A stretch of DNA of 64,000 nt from Polytrichum commune (lineage: Eukaryota; Streptophyta; Polytrichopsida; Polytrichales; Polytrichaceae). The first letter of the stretch is position 1. Each line of letters begins with the position of its first letter. Below the pieces are notes generated by a model, which made no database searches, was not told where the DNA came from, and saw only the letters and a program-made list of their open reading frames with translations. The stretch lies in contig OX485809.1 in NCBI GenBank assembly GCA_950295325.1, positions 28,148,001 through 28,212,000 of the forward strand, given 5' to 3'. Positions 46,112 through 57,420 of the stretch are shown one piece after another. The position numbers and the translations under genes were made by a program.

Positions 46112-46246
46112 AAACATTTGTACTATGTGTTCAGATGCCTATGCAAGGTTGACTACGCCACGGATAGGTTCATTCATGCCCGAACTTTCAGTTACAATGA
46201 GGTCATGCACCTAGTCGAGCTTGCTAATGTGGCGGAGCATGGATAA
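46112..46246 (+). pseudogene. C-terminal fragment of a Mutator-like SWIM transposase, second copy
   Basis: It reads KHLYYVFRCLCKVDYATDRF, IHARTFSYNEVMHLVELANV and ends AEHG with TAA. This matches the last 45 residues of the element at 30470-33790 (KHLYYVFRFLCKVDYESDKF and so on) at about two thirds of positions. The fragment starts exactly at the second half of the SWIM finger, so the break may be an insertion or deletion junction. The same GCTCA-type array follows downstream. Confidence 0.85.
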
Positions 46247-46483
46247 GTACATTGGGATGGATGATGGTTTGGTATAAATGTTAGAGTTAGCATTGAATAA
46301 AGGTGTGAATTTTATAACATATATTCACATGTGAATAAAGAGCATGTAACCATGATATGCAATCTAGAAAATCCATGTTTTTTTTTTGGTCATGCCAAGA
46401 GATTTTTTATATGAAACTAAAGTTGAATTCATGCCAAAGACTTACAGAGAACGATAGATTAGCTTACATAATTTTTCTCATCA

Positions 46484-46530
46484 CTCACATGTCATTGCTC
46501 ACCACTCACCGCTCACATGCTAGCTTCCCA
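46484..46530 (+). repeat. CTCA(T/C)(T/C)-type array following the Mutator-like fragment
   Basis: TCATTGCTCACCACTCACCG followed by CTCACATGCTAGCTTCCC. It corresponds to the reverse complement of 30131-30226 and lies at a similar distance (about 240 against 245 bp) from the coding end. Confidence 0.7.
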
Positions 46531-47241
46531 ACAACCCTGCTTACACTCCTTAATGTTGCCTTCCATACATCACCCCTACACTTGTCCAAACACACCGGCC
46601 TTTGTGTCCTTGGTATTGTTGAGTGACATTCCTTGGTTTCTTATTCTTTGATAGAGCCCATGCCCAAAGGGTTGTTGGTATCCCGGGCTAAAAAAACTCT
46701 TCATTCATGCTTGCTTCTAAGAGAGCTAGTGCTCATATTTATCCATCTATCATTCAATCATTCATTCAAACAGTTGGTGTGTATTTGTGGATTTTGTTAC
46801 CACATAATCAACCCCTAAGTGTCTAAGAGGTCCATTATGGGCCTCTCCATGCACAAAATGTGATTTGGGCTACAAGCTTTCATTTTTAATAGATTGTGTC
46901 CAAAATGACTATATTCGAAATTCGCTTGTTCTTTTGGTAAACTCTCAAAATCAGTTCAATTCAGTTTGAAGATTTGGGTTCAAATACACATCTAGGGTGG
47001 CCTTGGATGCAAGTGTATATGTGGTATGTTGATCATCAATGTCACACATGAGTATTGTACAATATTCCAGAACATTGGTTGTACCTAAAGATACGGAGAT
47101 GTCAATTGGCTACTCCTTTTACTACTTCACAACTCAATGGTGAACACAAGTGAGGACATGGGTGTTTCACTTAAGGAACCGACAAACGCGCACTTCCGAT
47201 AATCACGATCACCCAAAGTGATATGATTCTCAACCCCGTCG

Positions 47242-47526
47242 TTGCACATTCGTCAATGCAACAAAAGCTTGGTTGTGTTGGTGTCACGGTGTGAATCTAC
47301 TCGGGAGAAGTTGGAGAGAGAACATGAAGGGAATGAACCAAATAACACGCACATACCTTTCACCACACGGTACTACACTACAAGGCGCCGACATTTTGCC
47401 CAACCAATTCGGGTGCCCAATAATTCCCCCTCGCCACAAGCGAATCACGAGCGGGAGGTTATGGAAGTGGACTCCAAGGGCCAATTCATGGAGAGTCCAA
47501 TGGTCAACCTTGCCCGTGCTCGCAAG
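47242..47526 (+). pseudogene. Coding-like exon of unknown function, Arg-rich
   Basis: An open frame reads STREKLEREHEGNEPNNTH, FTTRYYTTRRRHFAQPIRV and MESPMVNLARARK, followed directly by GTGAGTAG, a good splice donor. It is rich in Arg and probably disordered. No family is recognised. It stands in the same orientation as the coding-like pieces at 48563 and 49051 and may be the first exon of the same gene. Confidence 0.4.
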
Positions 47527-48562
47527 TGAGTAGTCCCCTTTGCCTTGGGTTGAAAGAAAGGATGGCGTGGCGCCACCCCATTGGCCGAGACCCTACACGC
47601 CTTGCACACATGTGGGGTGGACTACCACTCCTCGTGTTTCTGGGGTGGGCCCCACTTGTCCCGGCCACTCCCGTGGCCCGCCCACCCTAGCCTAGGTTGA
47701 AGCAAGGGTAGCAACGTACTTTACCCTACCCTAGTTAGTAGTACCTACACTACTACCTACAACTATGTATGCGTGGGTTTAAGGACCAAAAAGTGCACAA
47801 GTAATGTCTTTCCTAGTTCCCAGCTTCCGGGACCTCCAAAGTTGGTAGTTAAGTTCTTATTTTATTTGGTTTTCCTATTCGTCCCCGGCAGACTTTATCC
47901 CCGATTCCACCTATCCTCGATTACATGCGTGCATGCCCACTTCCAAACACCGACAAGTGGCGAGCTCTCGTTGGTCGATGTCCAACTCATTGTTGCCCAT
48001 CTTCGGACACAAAAAAGCTTTTCCATAAGCGCAAGTTATGTGGGTGCATGGGTGTTGTTTGTTTGGTTCGTGTTCGTGTTTCATGTTCTCCGATGTCTTT
48101 CACCAACCACATTTATGAACAAATTTGCATCAGCGAATCGGTGACGGAGCATTAGCAAGGATGAGCGTGAGGATCGGAGGGCTTCTTCTCATTCGATTAA
48201 GGTCATCGATCGCAAGCGCGTTTTTGTTGATGATGTCTTTAATGGAATACATAGGTCCTCTCGATTGTGTTTGCTGTTGAGTGTGAAGTAGTTGCTAAAA
48301 CTCAATGACATAGGCCAATCTCTTCTGAACGTGTTTTGTTTGTTTGTTTTGGAACACAAGAGGCACGTGACCTCCTGACTAGTGTTTTCGTCAAGCAGAG
48401 AGAAGATGTCACAACCAAGAACCGAACCGTCAATCAAGTTCCATTTGATTTTGGGTACATCTCCACTATCATCCGGTAGTTCGGGGTCATCTCAAACCCA
48501 ACATGTGTTTGAATGATGTTTGTTGTTTAATCGTCCCTAAACCCTAAACCAATCAAATGTAG

Positions 48563-48793
48563 GTGCCCGAACAAGGGAAATTATCAAATAGCACCCGCTT
48601 ACATTGTGTACTTACCATCAACCAAGGGTCAATTGAAGAGTTGGAGAGTAGGAATGAGCATCTGATGATTTGGCTGGTGGCCTTGTTGGGTATATTTGGG
48701 GGCAAGGAAACAAACGTTTCTATTTCTCTTCAGAAAAACCAAAAACCAAAACAATTGATTGAAGCGGTGCGCAGAAAATGGAATCATTCTTGA
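48563..48793 (+). pseudogene. Coding-like exon of unknown function, possible coiled coil
   Basis: The frame opens at an acceptor-like CAAATGTAG and reads NQGSIEELESRNEHLMIWLV then LQKNQKPKQLIEAVRRKWNH. The EELESRNEHL pattern suits a short coiled coil. The fragment ends at a TGA at 48794. Confidence 0.35.
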
Positions 48794-49050
48794 ACGACCC
48801 GGAGAATCCAAAGGTAGTTTTGTGTAGGATGAGGGAACACTAAATAGGCAAGTTAAGAATATTAGGAATTGATTCAATGAGCCTCAAGTGAATATGTAAG
48901 TGACTTGGAAGAAGAAAAGAACGCTTTGGAATTAGGGCCACGGGGGCAAGGCATGCTTTTTGTCATGGGATTGGAACCCACATTCGGACATATTGTACAA
49001 TACATTTATAAAGAACAAGGGTGAGTTGAGCTCGGAGAGGAGCTTGCAGG

Positions 49051-49296
49051 GTGGCTTTTTCTTGTGGTCAAGTGCATCAACCGCCAATGGCAAGGGTGCA
49101 AATTAAAGTGCACGCCTTGAACTTTGTTAGTGGGCGAGTGAGGGACACATGGCAAAGCTATGCTTCCGTTTCTTGCATGTATGTCGTGCAATCGAATTAT
49201 GACACATTTTGTCGTCTATTTATTGCACCTCTACCTCCAATTGTGCACCCCTTTAAAATATTCCGTGAAAATGTTAGAGAGGCAAAAAATCTATAG
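49051..49296 (+). pseudogene. Coding-like fragment, transposon-type protein of unknown function
   Basis: It reads PMARVQIKVHALNFVSGRVR, DTWQSYASVSCMYVVQSNYD and TFCRLFIAPLPPIVHPFKIF. The composition and the W-x-Y and PLPP-x-HP patterns are those of a folded protein. I cannot name the family. The neighbouring methyltransferase-like and Mutator-like remnants make a transposon origin likely. Confidence 0.4.
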
Positions 49297-50263
49297 AGGT
49301 GCCCAGAAAGATGACTGTACATAAGATCGAGGCATCCATATTCGACTAGGTCTACTTAACCGCTCGCAAGAGTACATGTAATGCCGACATGGATGAAATC
49401 TATATATTTTTAGGTGAACGGAGTTCAGGTTTGTGTTGGCGGCGTGTGGTTGATTACCCTTGTAAGAGTTTTGACAACTGTCGTAGTCAAGAATTAGCAT
49501 TTAGACGAGTAGTTATGGGTTATGGGTCATTTAGATTGGTCGTGTGCTCTAGTAAACTTTACCGCTTCAAAATTTGCAAACATTCCCGTACTCATGAAAG
49601 AAAATGTAATTTTGGATTTTCCCCAGATTTTCCCTTACGCTCATTCACATTGTGCTCATGTAAGATTTTAAAAGTGCCAAGGTTAATTATGATTATATGT
49701 TTCAAAGAAATAGCATAAGCACGCACAAAGTGATGAAATAATCAAGAAAATCAGAAGACGTGCAAATTGGTTAACACAAGAGATATAATTAATAGCCTTG
49801 ATTGTCCAATGTGTCTTTCAATCTAATTTAAGTGGTTATGATTGTCCAAGAAATGCGTCCATAATAGAAACTTGCCTACCTCTCCTAACCTATTCCCTAG
49901 GTTTCATACCCCTTGTTCTCATGGTTGTTGTTGGTTAATTTCTAAATAGGCTCCCTGAAGTAACCCCGATATGGAACAAGGCCACGCTTTGAGTTGTTAC
50001 TCTTGATAGGGCGAGGCTAAGGATGTTTTACGAACAGACACTCTATTCACTCCGGCCTCCTTCGGCTCCTTCGGAGACTGGAGTTCTTCTTCTTCTTCTT
50101 CTTCTTCTTACTCTTGTTGATCGTATAGCTTTCACTAGGTTACCAACAATGGGTCATTGGGTTATCTTATAACATTGCTCACCTCATGACATATGTTGAC
50201 TTTGTCCAAGCCCAAATCCAATATGGCTACAAAGAGATTCCGGCAAGCAATGTTAAGATATAA

Positions 50264-50297
<34 letters not shown>

Positions 50298-51407
50298 AGA
50301 GGCTTTGACAAACTTTTTCATTCATTCATATTTGTTTAGCCATGAATTTATTTTCATTTTGATTTTACTAGGGTAGGTTGGAGTCATTGTCAAACTTACT
50401 CCAACCTAGCCTAGTTTCATGATATATTATCTTGTTAATCCTTTCTCAAATGTGAGTCATATCATGTTGGGGAATCATCCTCTAATACCAAGATCTAATA
50501 TATTCACTACATTTCATGTTTATTTATACTTGTTTATTTCAAAAACTTACTGGCAACATGTTTAGATTGGGGTTGGATGAAGAAATATAGGTGACAAAAT
50601 GTCAGTCGAGATTTTAGAGGCAATAAAGAGAAAATTGAAATCTGCACTTTCCAAGAACTTGAAATTTTTGTTTGGGTACTCAATGTAGTCTATACAATAC
50701 CACATGAGTGTACGCAAGGTTTTTTTTAATGGAAATTTGGCATATAAAGTTATGTTTGGGAGGGGTATTGTTTCACATGTTTTTGGGAGAGGTGAATACA
50801 CACTACTACCTAAGGTTTCTTACATCAAGAAGAGCTTATTTCATCTTGATATACCATATACCCCTCAAAAGCTCATATGTCTTAATATATGAAGTAACAA
50901 TTGTCATCCCCACACCATACTTCAAGAGTCCTATACAATACAAAATGATTTATGAGCATACATCCAATAATGTCAAAAAAATTTCTTCCAATCACTTAAA
51001 TATAGTATACAAAATCAGGTGAATATACTCTATGAGTTCAAATTTTCCATATATATATATAGATATAAGCTATTATTTGTTTTATGATTTGTATGTATGA
51101 CATATTTTTGGTTATGACTTTTTTGTATGTAAGAGGTATCAATAAAGAGTCCATGCACATGTAGCTTTGACTCTCAAAAGAATTCCTCCCCCACAGTGTT
51201 GCCAATTTTTAGAGGCAACTTTATGACCTTGTCTAAGTTTATTCCCCAAGATGCAAGTGCATTGGTTGTTAATATCAATGGACAACCTTCAAAAAGTTCT
51301 TAAGTTCAAAGTGGAGTTAGACAAGGGTACCCATTGGAATTTGGCATGGCCCTTCCATTTTGTTATTGTTGGGAAGACACTCAACCAACAACTACATAAG
51401 CAAGGAA
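49297..51407. other. Intergenic stretch with microsatellites
   Basis: No gene is established. 49389-49720 has an open plus frame (GERSSGLCWRRVVDYPCKSF) that may continue the unknown gene to its left. Microsatellites: (CTT)n at 50084-50110 and (GT)n followed by (GA)n at 50262-50301. Confidence 0.4.
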
Positions 51408-51790
51408 CTACACTAAATATAATATTTAGTGTCATATGGTATTTCATGTCACTCTGTTAACTTTCTGATGACTCTTCTTATAAATAAGTTTACAAATATT
51501 GTCATGGATGATGGATGAGTTCATCCATTGGCCAAAACCCTACCTTCTCTTGTCAGCAACTTGTGATGAAATATTGTCATGGATGATTGAAATTTGGATG
51601 AAAATCACTTAGTAAGTGACAATAAGTGCAACAATGTAAATCTATACCCCCCCAAAAAAAATTTTTTTGCAAGGAATGACAAATAATGTTGGGTTAATAT
51701 ATAGTGTTGGTGACACTACACCGCAGTTTACAATTAGTATTGAGCAAGACAATTAGAATTGGTGACACTAAATATCATATTTAGTGTACT
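51408..51790. mobile_element. MITE-like element with palindromic AT-rich ends
   Basis: The left end CTACACTAAATATAATATTT then AGTGTCAT pairs with a right end whose reverse complement is TACACTAAATATGATATTTA then GTGTCACC. Each end is itself nearly palindromic (ACTAAATAT-ATATTTAGT). It is probably a distant relative of the 14261/17647/40178 family. Confidence 0.6.
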
Positions 51791-52149
51791 AATCGGCACT
51801 TCAAAAGAGTTGTCATGCCATACAACATTCGCCAACAAGTAATTGCCTAATAAGAATTATGTGGATGACATCTTTTATATTGTAGGGGGAAGAGGCGGTG
51901 GTAATCTTATTAAATTACTCAACACTCTTAGCTTAGCATTGGGGATAGACATTAACATGAATAAATCAACAACATACTGATGAAACAATGTAAGAGATAA
52001 ACATACTTTAGCTTGACAACTTTCAATAAAAATGGGCACAAAAAGGTGAAGTATCTATTGAGCTTATTGGCACCACCTTTGAATCATTGCTTGACGTTCA
52101 AGATGATGCCAATTTTAATATTAACAAAGTTTACCAAAAAATCACATAT

Positions 52150-52276
52150 TGCATAACATCATTCAGATCCATAACAATGTTTTGTGGGATTGACGATATT
52201 CTGCAGAATATTCTATAGAATATTGTTAGACCCACAAAACAATATTATGAATTTGAATAATGTTATGTAGGGAGTG
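52150..52276. repeat. Near-perfect 120-bp hairpin
   Basis: Left arm 52151-52207 (GCATAACATCATTCAGATCC, AATGTTTTGTGGG, GATATTCTGCAGAATATTC) pairs with the right arm through 52270 with roughly 85-90% complementarity and almost no loop. It could be a small MITE or a transcribed hairpin. AATATTAAC-type sequence repeats just outside both arms. Confidence 0.85.
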
Positions 52277-52544
52277 CATAATCCTTCATTTGCAAGATGG
52301 AGGCTTAATATTAACTAAAGTTTGGGAATCCAATGTTTGGTTTTACAAATTGGGTAGGCACTTGGAAAGCATTAAGACAACAATAAGAGGTTGCTTAGAG
52401 ACTATTTGTGGATGGTCATCTTGGGCATATTAGAGCAAGGGTGACATGGATGGCCATTGTGTTAAGATAAAAAAAATGTTGGTACTAAGAAGTTGATGCA
52501 CAAAGCCTTCATGATGAATGCATTTGCAAGAACATGGTCCCCTC

Positions 52545-52577
52545 ATTTTTCTTTCTTTCTTTCTTTCTTTCTTTTGA
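52545..52577. repeat. (CTTT)n microsatellite
   Basis: About seven TTTC units. Confidence 0.9.
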
Positions 52578-55500
52578 GAGAGGGTCTTGGGCATGTGGTC
52601 GTGTTTCTTTTTTGTTCTTTCATTTATTTTTTATCTGGACATCAACAAACAACAAGACGTGGTGGGGTGACAACGTTACCACTAAGCTTACATCTTCGTT
52701 GGATATTAGGTTCGCACAAATTTCAATGCACGGATGTACTGTATGGGAGGCAATAAAAACTAAATGCAATTTCAGCTGATTATTCTTGTCTATTTACATG
52801 TTTCATTTTCATGCAAATTCCGGCACAAAAACTGCCAAATTTGATCTCGGGGTGAGCACTTAGAAAATTAAGGAAACTTGATGGGTAAGAACATGTGATC
52901 ATATGAATTCCTATGAGAAAAATGTCACATAACACACATTTGAATTAACATAGAGTCCTTTCTTGATTTTAAAAAAAATTGACCATGTAAAAAACATGAA
53001 TAGAATCTTAATACCTATCATTATGTGGGCATTAGAAAAACCATAACATACCAAGAAAAGGGTCCATTTTAAAAATTTATGCAATTGGTATTTATGGTCC
53101 ACATGGATGAAAATCCTATATTGTCCCTCATTATTCAAAAAAATGAAACCCTAGTTCTATTAATTGTTGGATTGCAAGCTCTAGCTTCATGATTATTTCT
53201 ACACATTATGCACTAGCTCAACAATATGGCATCTGTGCGAGTGAAACTTTATTCTCTATAACAAAAGTGAGATCTATTGTACTTCATTAGGCATGTGGAG
53301 GTGCAAGTAGGAGGCCTTTGTTGTGATCCTTGTGAGAAAATTGAGCAAGTGATTGTTGCCGATTGACCCTATCAATCTTGGGATGTTGAAAATAATTGCA
53401 TGGTTTAAACCAAATTGGGACAATTAAATACGACTCAAGCAAAAGTTCATGTGATTTATGATGTTCTCATTTGCAATCTATCGTTTGAAACCACTAACGT
53501 ATGTTGGAGTGGGATAGGGTTGCAAGAATGTTTGAATTTATGTTCCTTTACAGTGGGGTACGCTTGTTGTTTGCTACGGTGTCGGGTAGAGAGGGTTCCG
53601 CCTTGGGAAAACACTAGGCTTTTGGCTGCAACTAGATTTGTTTGTCAAACCGTCGAATCTTCTGGTCTTCAAGAGTCACGGTCTTCAATTTCTTCAAATC
53701 TTCAAACTCTTTCCCATCGGCCTATCCTGTTGCGGCTCTAAATGGGTTAAGGGTAAGGGTAGGGTGATAAGAAACCACATGCCTCGGACGGGTAAAACGG
53801 GACGTCAAAACACGAGCTAACGTCCGAAAGATTGGCTCCTCAACTTTCAAACCCACAGCAATCTTGCCTCACCAATGGGAACAACATAATACAACCTTGT
53901 GGGTCATCAATCCCACTTCGTTGTCACCAACACGAAACCGGGTTTTTATGGATTCCCACAAAACCCGCAACAAATTTACGATGTAAAAAATCAAATGCGA
54001 CTAGCCTCCAAATCCGGTTGGGATTCACAGAAATGACAACGAACCACAAGCCACAACACACTTGAATCTTGAGAAGTCTTCAAATCTTCAAATCTTCATA
54101 TGAATGCCAAATTGAGCGAATGAGATCTTTACAGAAAGCTAACAATAAGTACTACACTTCCTCAAAGTTTCGTTGCAAACAAAAGACCTGTCCGTCTTCT
54201 ATGGTCGGTCGAAGTCTCAGCCTTTCTTTTTAAGAGCCAACATACCTCCCTCCAGTCAAACTAGCACAACTTTTTTTGCTAACTTCAAATCAAGCAAGTG
54301 AGATCACTCTAGAGAAACAACACCATGAAACACAACTCCTTCATATTTGATTTCAATTTTTTTTTTATCTAACTCACACCATCCGCTTCAACCCCAAAAA
54401 CCTCTTCTCCTCAACAACCTCTTCTCTTCAACCACAAAAAAATAATCATCCTCTTGAGAGAGACAAAGTCCCTTTTTTATCCTCATCACATGGGCTTCTA
54501 ATCTCTCATTGGTCCAAAAGTAAACTAAGAATAAAACAAAAGATAAAACTAAAAGGGTAAACTAAAAGTAACTAAACATAAACTAAGAGTAAACAAAGAA
54601 GTAATCTATTTCTATTTCCTTTTACTTTCCTCCAAATCAAAGAATCACAATGCAATACTAAATAAGTACACATTTATATAGTGTACGTATTTACATTACG
54701 ACAACGGGTGGTGTAGGAAGGTTCTAATCTAGTTTGATATGTGTAAGGGAGTTTGGGTGGCCTCAACTACTTGATTAAAGTGTGTGCTAGTTATGTATGT
54801 TACATGTTAGGTTCTTTGAATCAAGCAATATATTTTGGTACAACCAAAAAATATATGTAGAAAATCAATTTTCTAACAAACAAGTGTGCTATATATTTAT
54901 GTCTCCTAATCATATAAGCAATAACATGGTCAAATATATTGACAAAAAATGGCATTATTTATAACCATAGGTTGTTTTCAAACAAGGGTTTGTGCATAAT
55001 ACCCCCCCAATTCCCCTCATAAAAAAACCCTCTTAATGCATGTGTATATCACAATATACCAAGTGCCTACCTTCCGTATATGATACATTGGTAGCTTAAA
55101 GCATTATTTTTGGTAATTTATGGATTTTCCATGATTTGAAGACTAATGAAGGACTTCAATTCCGAATGATATGATACAAAATACGAGAAAGAAAGAAAAA
55201 AATTACATGCAAATCAATCATTTACAACCATGAAAAATAAATAACATCAGACATTCAAGATTGCACTCATGGCATAGCACCATAATCCAATTCTCAAACA
55301 CAAGGCAAACACTACAGACAATAAGGATGCATCCAAATGTATACGATGTAGAACATACAACATATGGAGAGCTGAAATGGAGATAGATATATTATATACT
55401 AAATATAAAACATAAGGGACATTCTTTAACAAATGATTCTAATGCCAAATTCGCATTTGAATCCGCACTATCTATCTAAGTACTAGGGAGCAGTTGCAGA

Positions 55501-56011
55501 AGCCTTTGTGGCAACCTTTTTTTTTTTTTTTTTTACTTGTGGTGCCTCAACAACCCTAAAAATCTTTTCTTCATCGCTATAATTTTTGGTGCAGAGTGGG
55601 CCCACCAATCCAAATACATTCAAATATTTTCACTAAGAGACCACACAATGGGAGGATCTGCAGCTTGGAGTAACATATGTTGAGCATCACAAGTTAATTA
55701 TCTTCTAAGTTGAGCACAATGATGAACACTGGCTACTTGACATGACTTTTGGTATAACTTCTTCACTTTGGAATCAATGTTGGAAGGTGGAATATCCTCA
55801 TTTTCGTCTGTCATAATTCAAAGGTCTATGAAAGTCAACCTGATCTCCAGTTTGAACTTCCAAGTATTGAAATTCTCTCCATCAAACTTGTCAATGAGTC
55901 CAACACCCTCACCTTCAAATGATACCATCCCACGCTAAAAACTTGAGATGTACTCTCCAATCAATTAAATCAACATTTTCTAAGTGATCAAATACATTCA
56001 ATGACTTCACA
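52578..56011. other. Intergenic stretch
   Basis: No gene is convincing. 53415-53740 has an open plus frame of 108 codons (TQAKVHVIYDVLICNLSFET) and 53832-54065 another, both without a recognised domain. (CTTCAAAT)n-like patches lie at 53690 and 54075. Poly-T of 22 lies at about 55510-55533. Confidence 0.4.
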
Positions 56012-56235
56012 AGCCCATTCAAATCACTCAAATCAGGCCCTCTTCAACTCAATTGTGCCTTTGCACTCCAAATCAAGCCCTTTTCAATTTTATTATGCTT
56101 TTGCGCCCTCAAATCATTCAAATCATACCTCTTCAACTCTAATGTGCCTTTGTGCCCTTAAATCATTCAAACCATGCCTTCTTCAAATGAAATATGACTT
56201 TTCACCCTCAATATATTCAAATCACCTTCAATACC
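56012..56235 (+). repeat. Minisatellite, unit about 55 bp, four to five degenerate copies
   Basis: Repeated blocks TCAAATCATTCAAATCA, CCTCTTCAACTC and ATTGTGCCTTTGCGCCC recur in the same order. The 104-codon open frame here follows the repeat and is not called as a gene. Confidence 0.8.
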
Positions 56236-56984
56236 CTAAAATTAGTACAATTGCACTCAACCAACTCAAATTAACATTCAATTGCATCAAATATGCATTC
56301 AAGTATTTTAAATAATCAATGCAATATTTACAACCTCCAATGCTCCAAATCTCCAAACACCAACTGGTACACCAAACATGCACCATGTAGATGTCAACTA
56401 CCTCTACTTGTTTCTAGGGTTGATTGTATCGTAATGACTAAGAGCGTTGTCCAAATTAATTTGACTAAACTACCTAATATCCTTGTCAATTGTTGTTGTC
56501 TTCCCTTGGCTTTGAAGATGGCTTCTTTTGCTACACTGACATGTGTCTAAGTTTCTCCTTCACAAGCTCCTCTTCCTTGTATTCATCATGATGGACTTTT
56601 AAGTCTAACTATAAAGTCCGTTCGTTGTGATGAACTCTTCTTTTGGTGGTACCTCTTCAAATAGTCTTTTGCAAGTTAATTTTCACTCCTATTTGTTGAA
56701 TTGGTTGTATCAATATCTTTTGAGTATTGGAACCCTTCATATGTCATAGTTGTCTCCACTTCTCTTCTTTGAAACTCCTTTGTAGTGATAGAAGTCTTCT
56801 TTGTTTAATTAACATTTTTCTTCTCAAAACAATTTTGGAATTCCTCTTTTAGTTCAAGTGTCACTTTCTACCACCTTATGGTAGAAATAGGCAATCGTGT
56901 ATCCTTGCTTGTTGTTTGTTAATTTCTAACCAATGTCTTTTGCCGTTGTGGTACAAAGTAGGTGAAGTAGTTTAGGTTTCTCTT

Positions 56985-57352
56985 TTTGTTGTTGTGGAGC
57001 CAAGTGTATCTAGTAAATTAAAAGTTTTTGTTGTTGTAGATCCAAGTAACTCTAGTAGGCTAAGTATCTCTTGTTGTTTGTAGAACCAAGTATCTCTTGT
57101 GGATTAAAGTTTCTTGTTGTTGAAGAACCAAGTATCTCTAGTAGACTAAGAGTCTCTTGTTGTTGAAGAACCAAATATCTCCAATAGACTAAGAGTCTCT
57201 TGTTGTTGTAGGACCAAATACCTCTAGTAGACTAAAGTCTTTTGTTGTTGTAGAACCAAGTTTCTCTAGTAGACTAAAGTCTCTTGTTGTTGAAGAACCA
57301 AGTATCTTTAGTAGACTAAGAGTCTCTTGTTGTTGTGTAACCAAATATCTCT
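56985..57352 (+). repeat. Minisatellite, unit about 45 bp, about eight copies
   Basis: Unit: TTGTTGTTGTAGAACCAAGT, ATCTCTAGTAGACTAAGAGT, CTC. Units vary by a few bases each. The repeats are directly adjacent without unique spacers, so this is not a CRISPR-like array. It is followed by AAGTAGCC/AAGTAACC repeats to about 57420. Confidence 0.9.
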
Positions 57353-57420
57353 TTTATAAGTAAGTAAGTAACCAAGTAAGCAACTAGTCAAGTAGCCAAG
57401 TAGCCAAGTAACCAAGTAAC

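Noticed and set aside
56985-57352. Regularly spaced repeats resembling a CRISPR array
   Set aside because: The whole 45-bp unit repeats without unique spacers and every copy is degenerate; the surroundings are plant repeats. It is a minisatellite.
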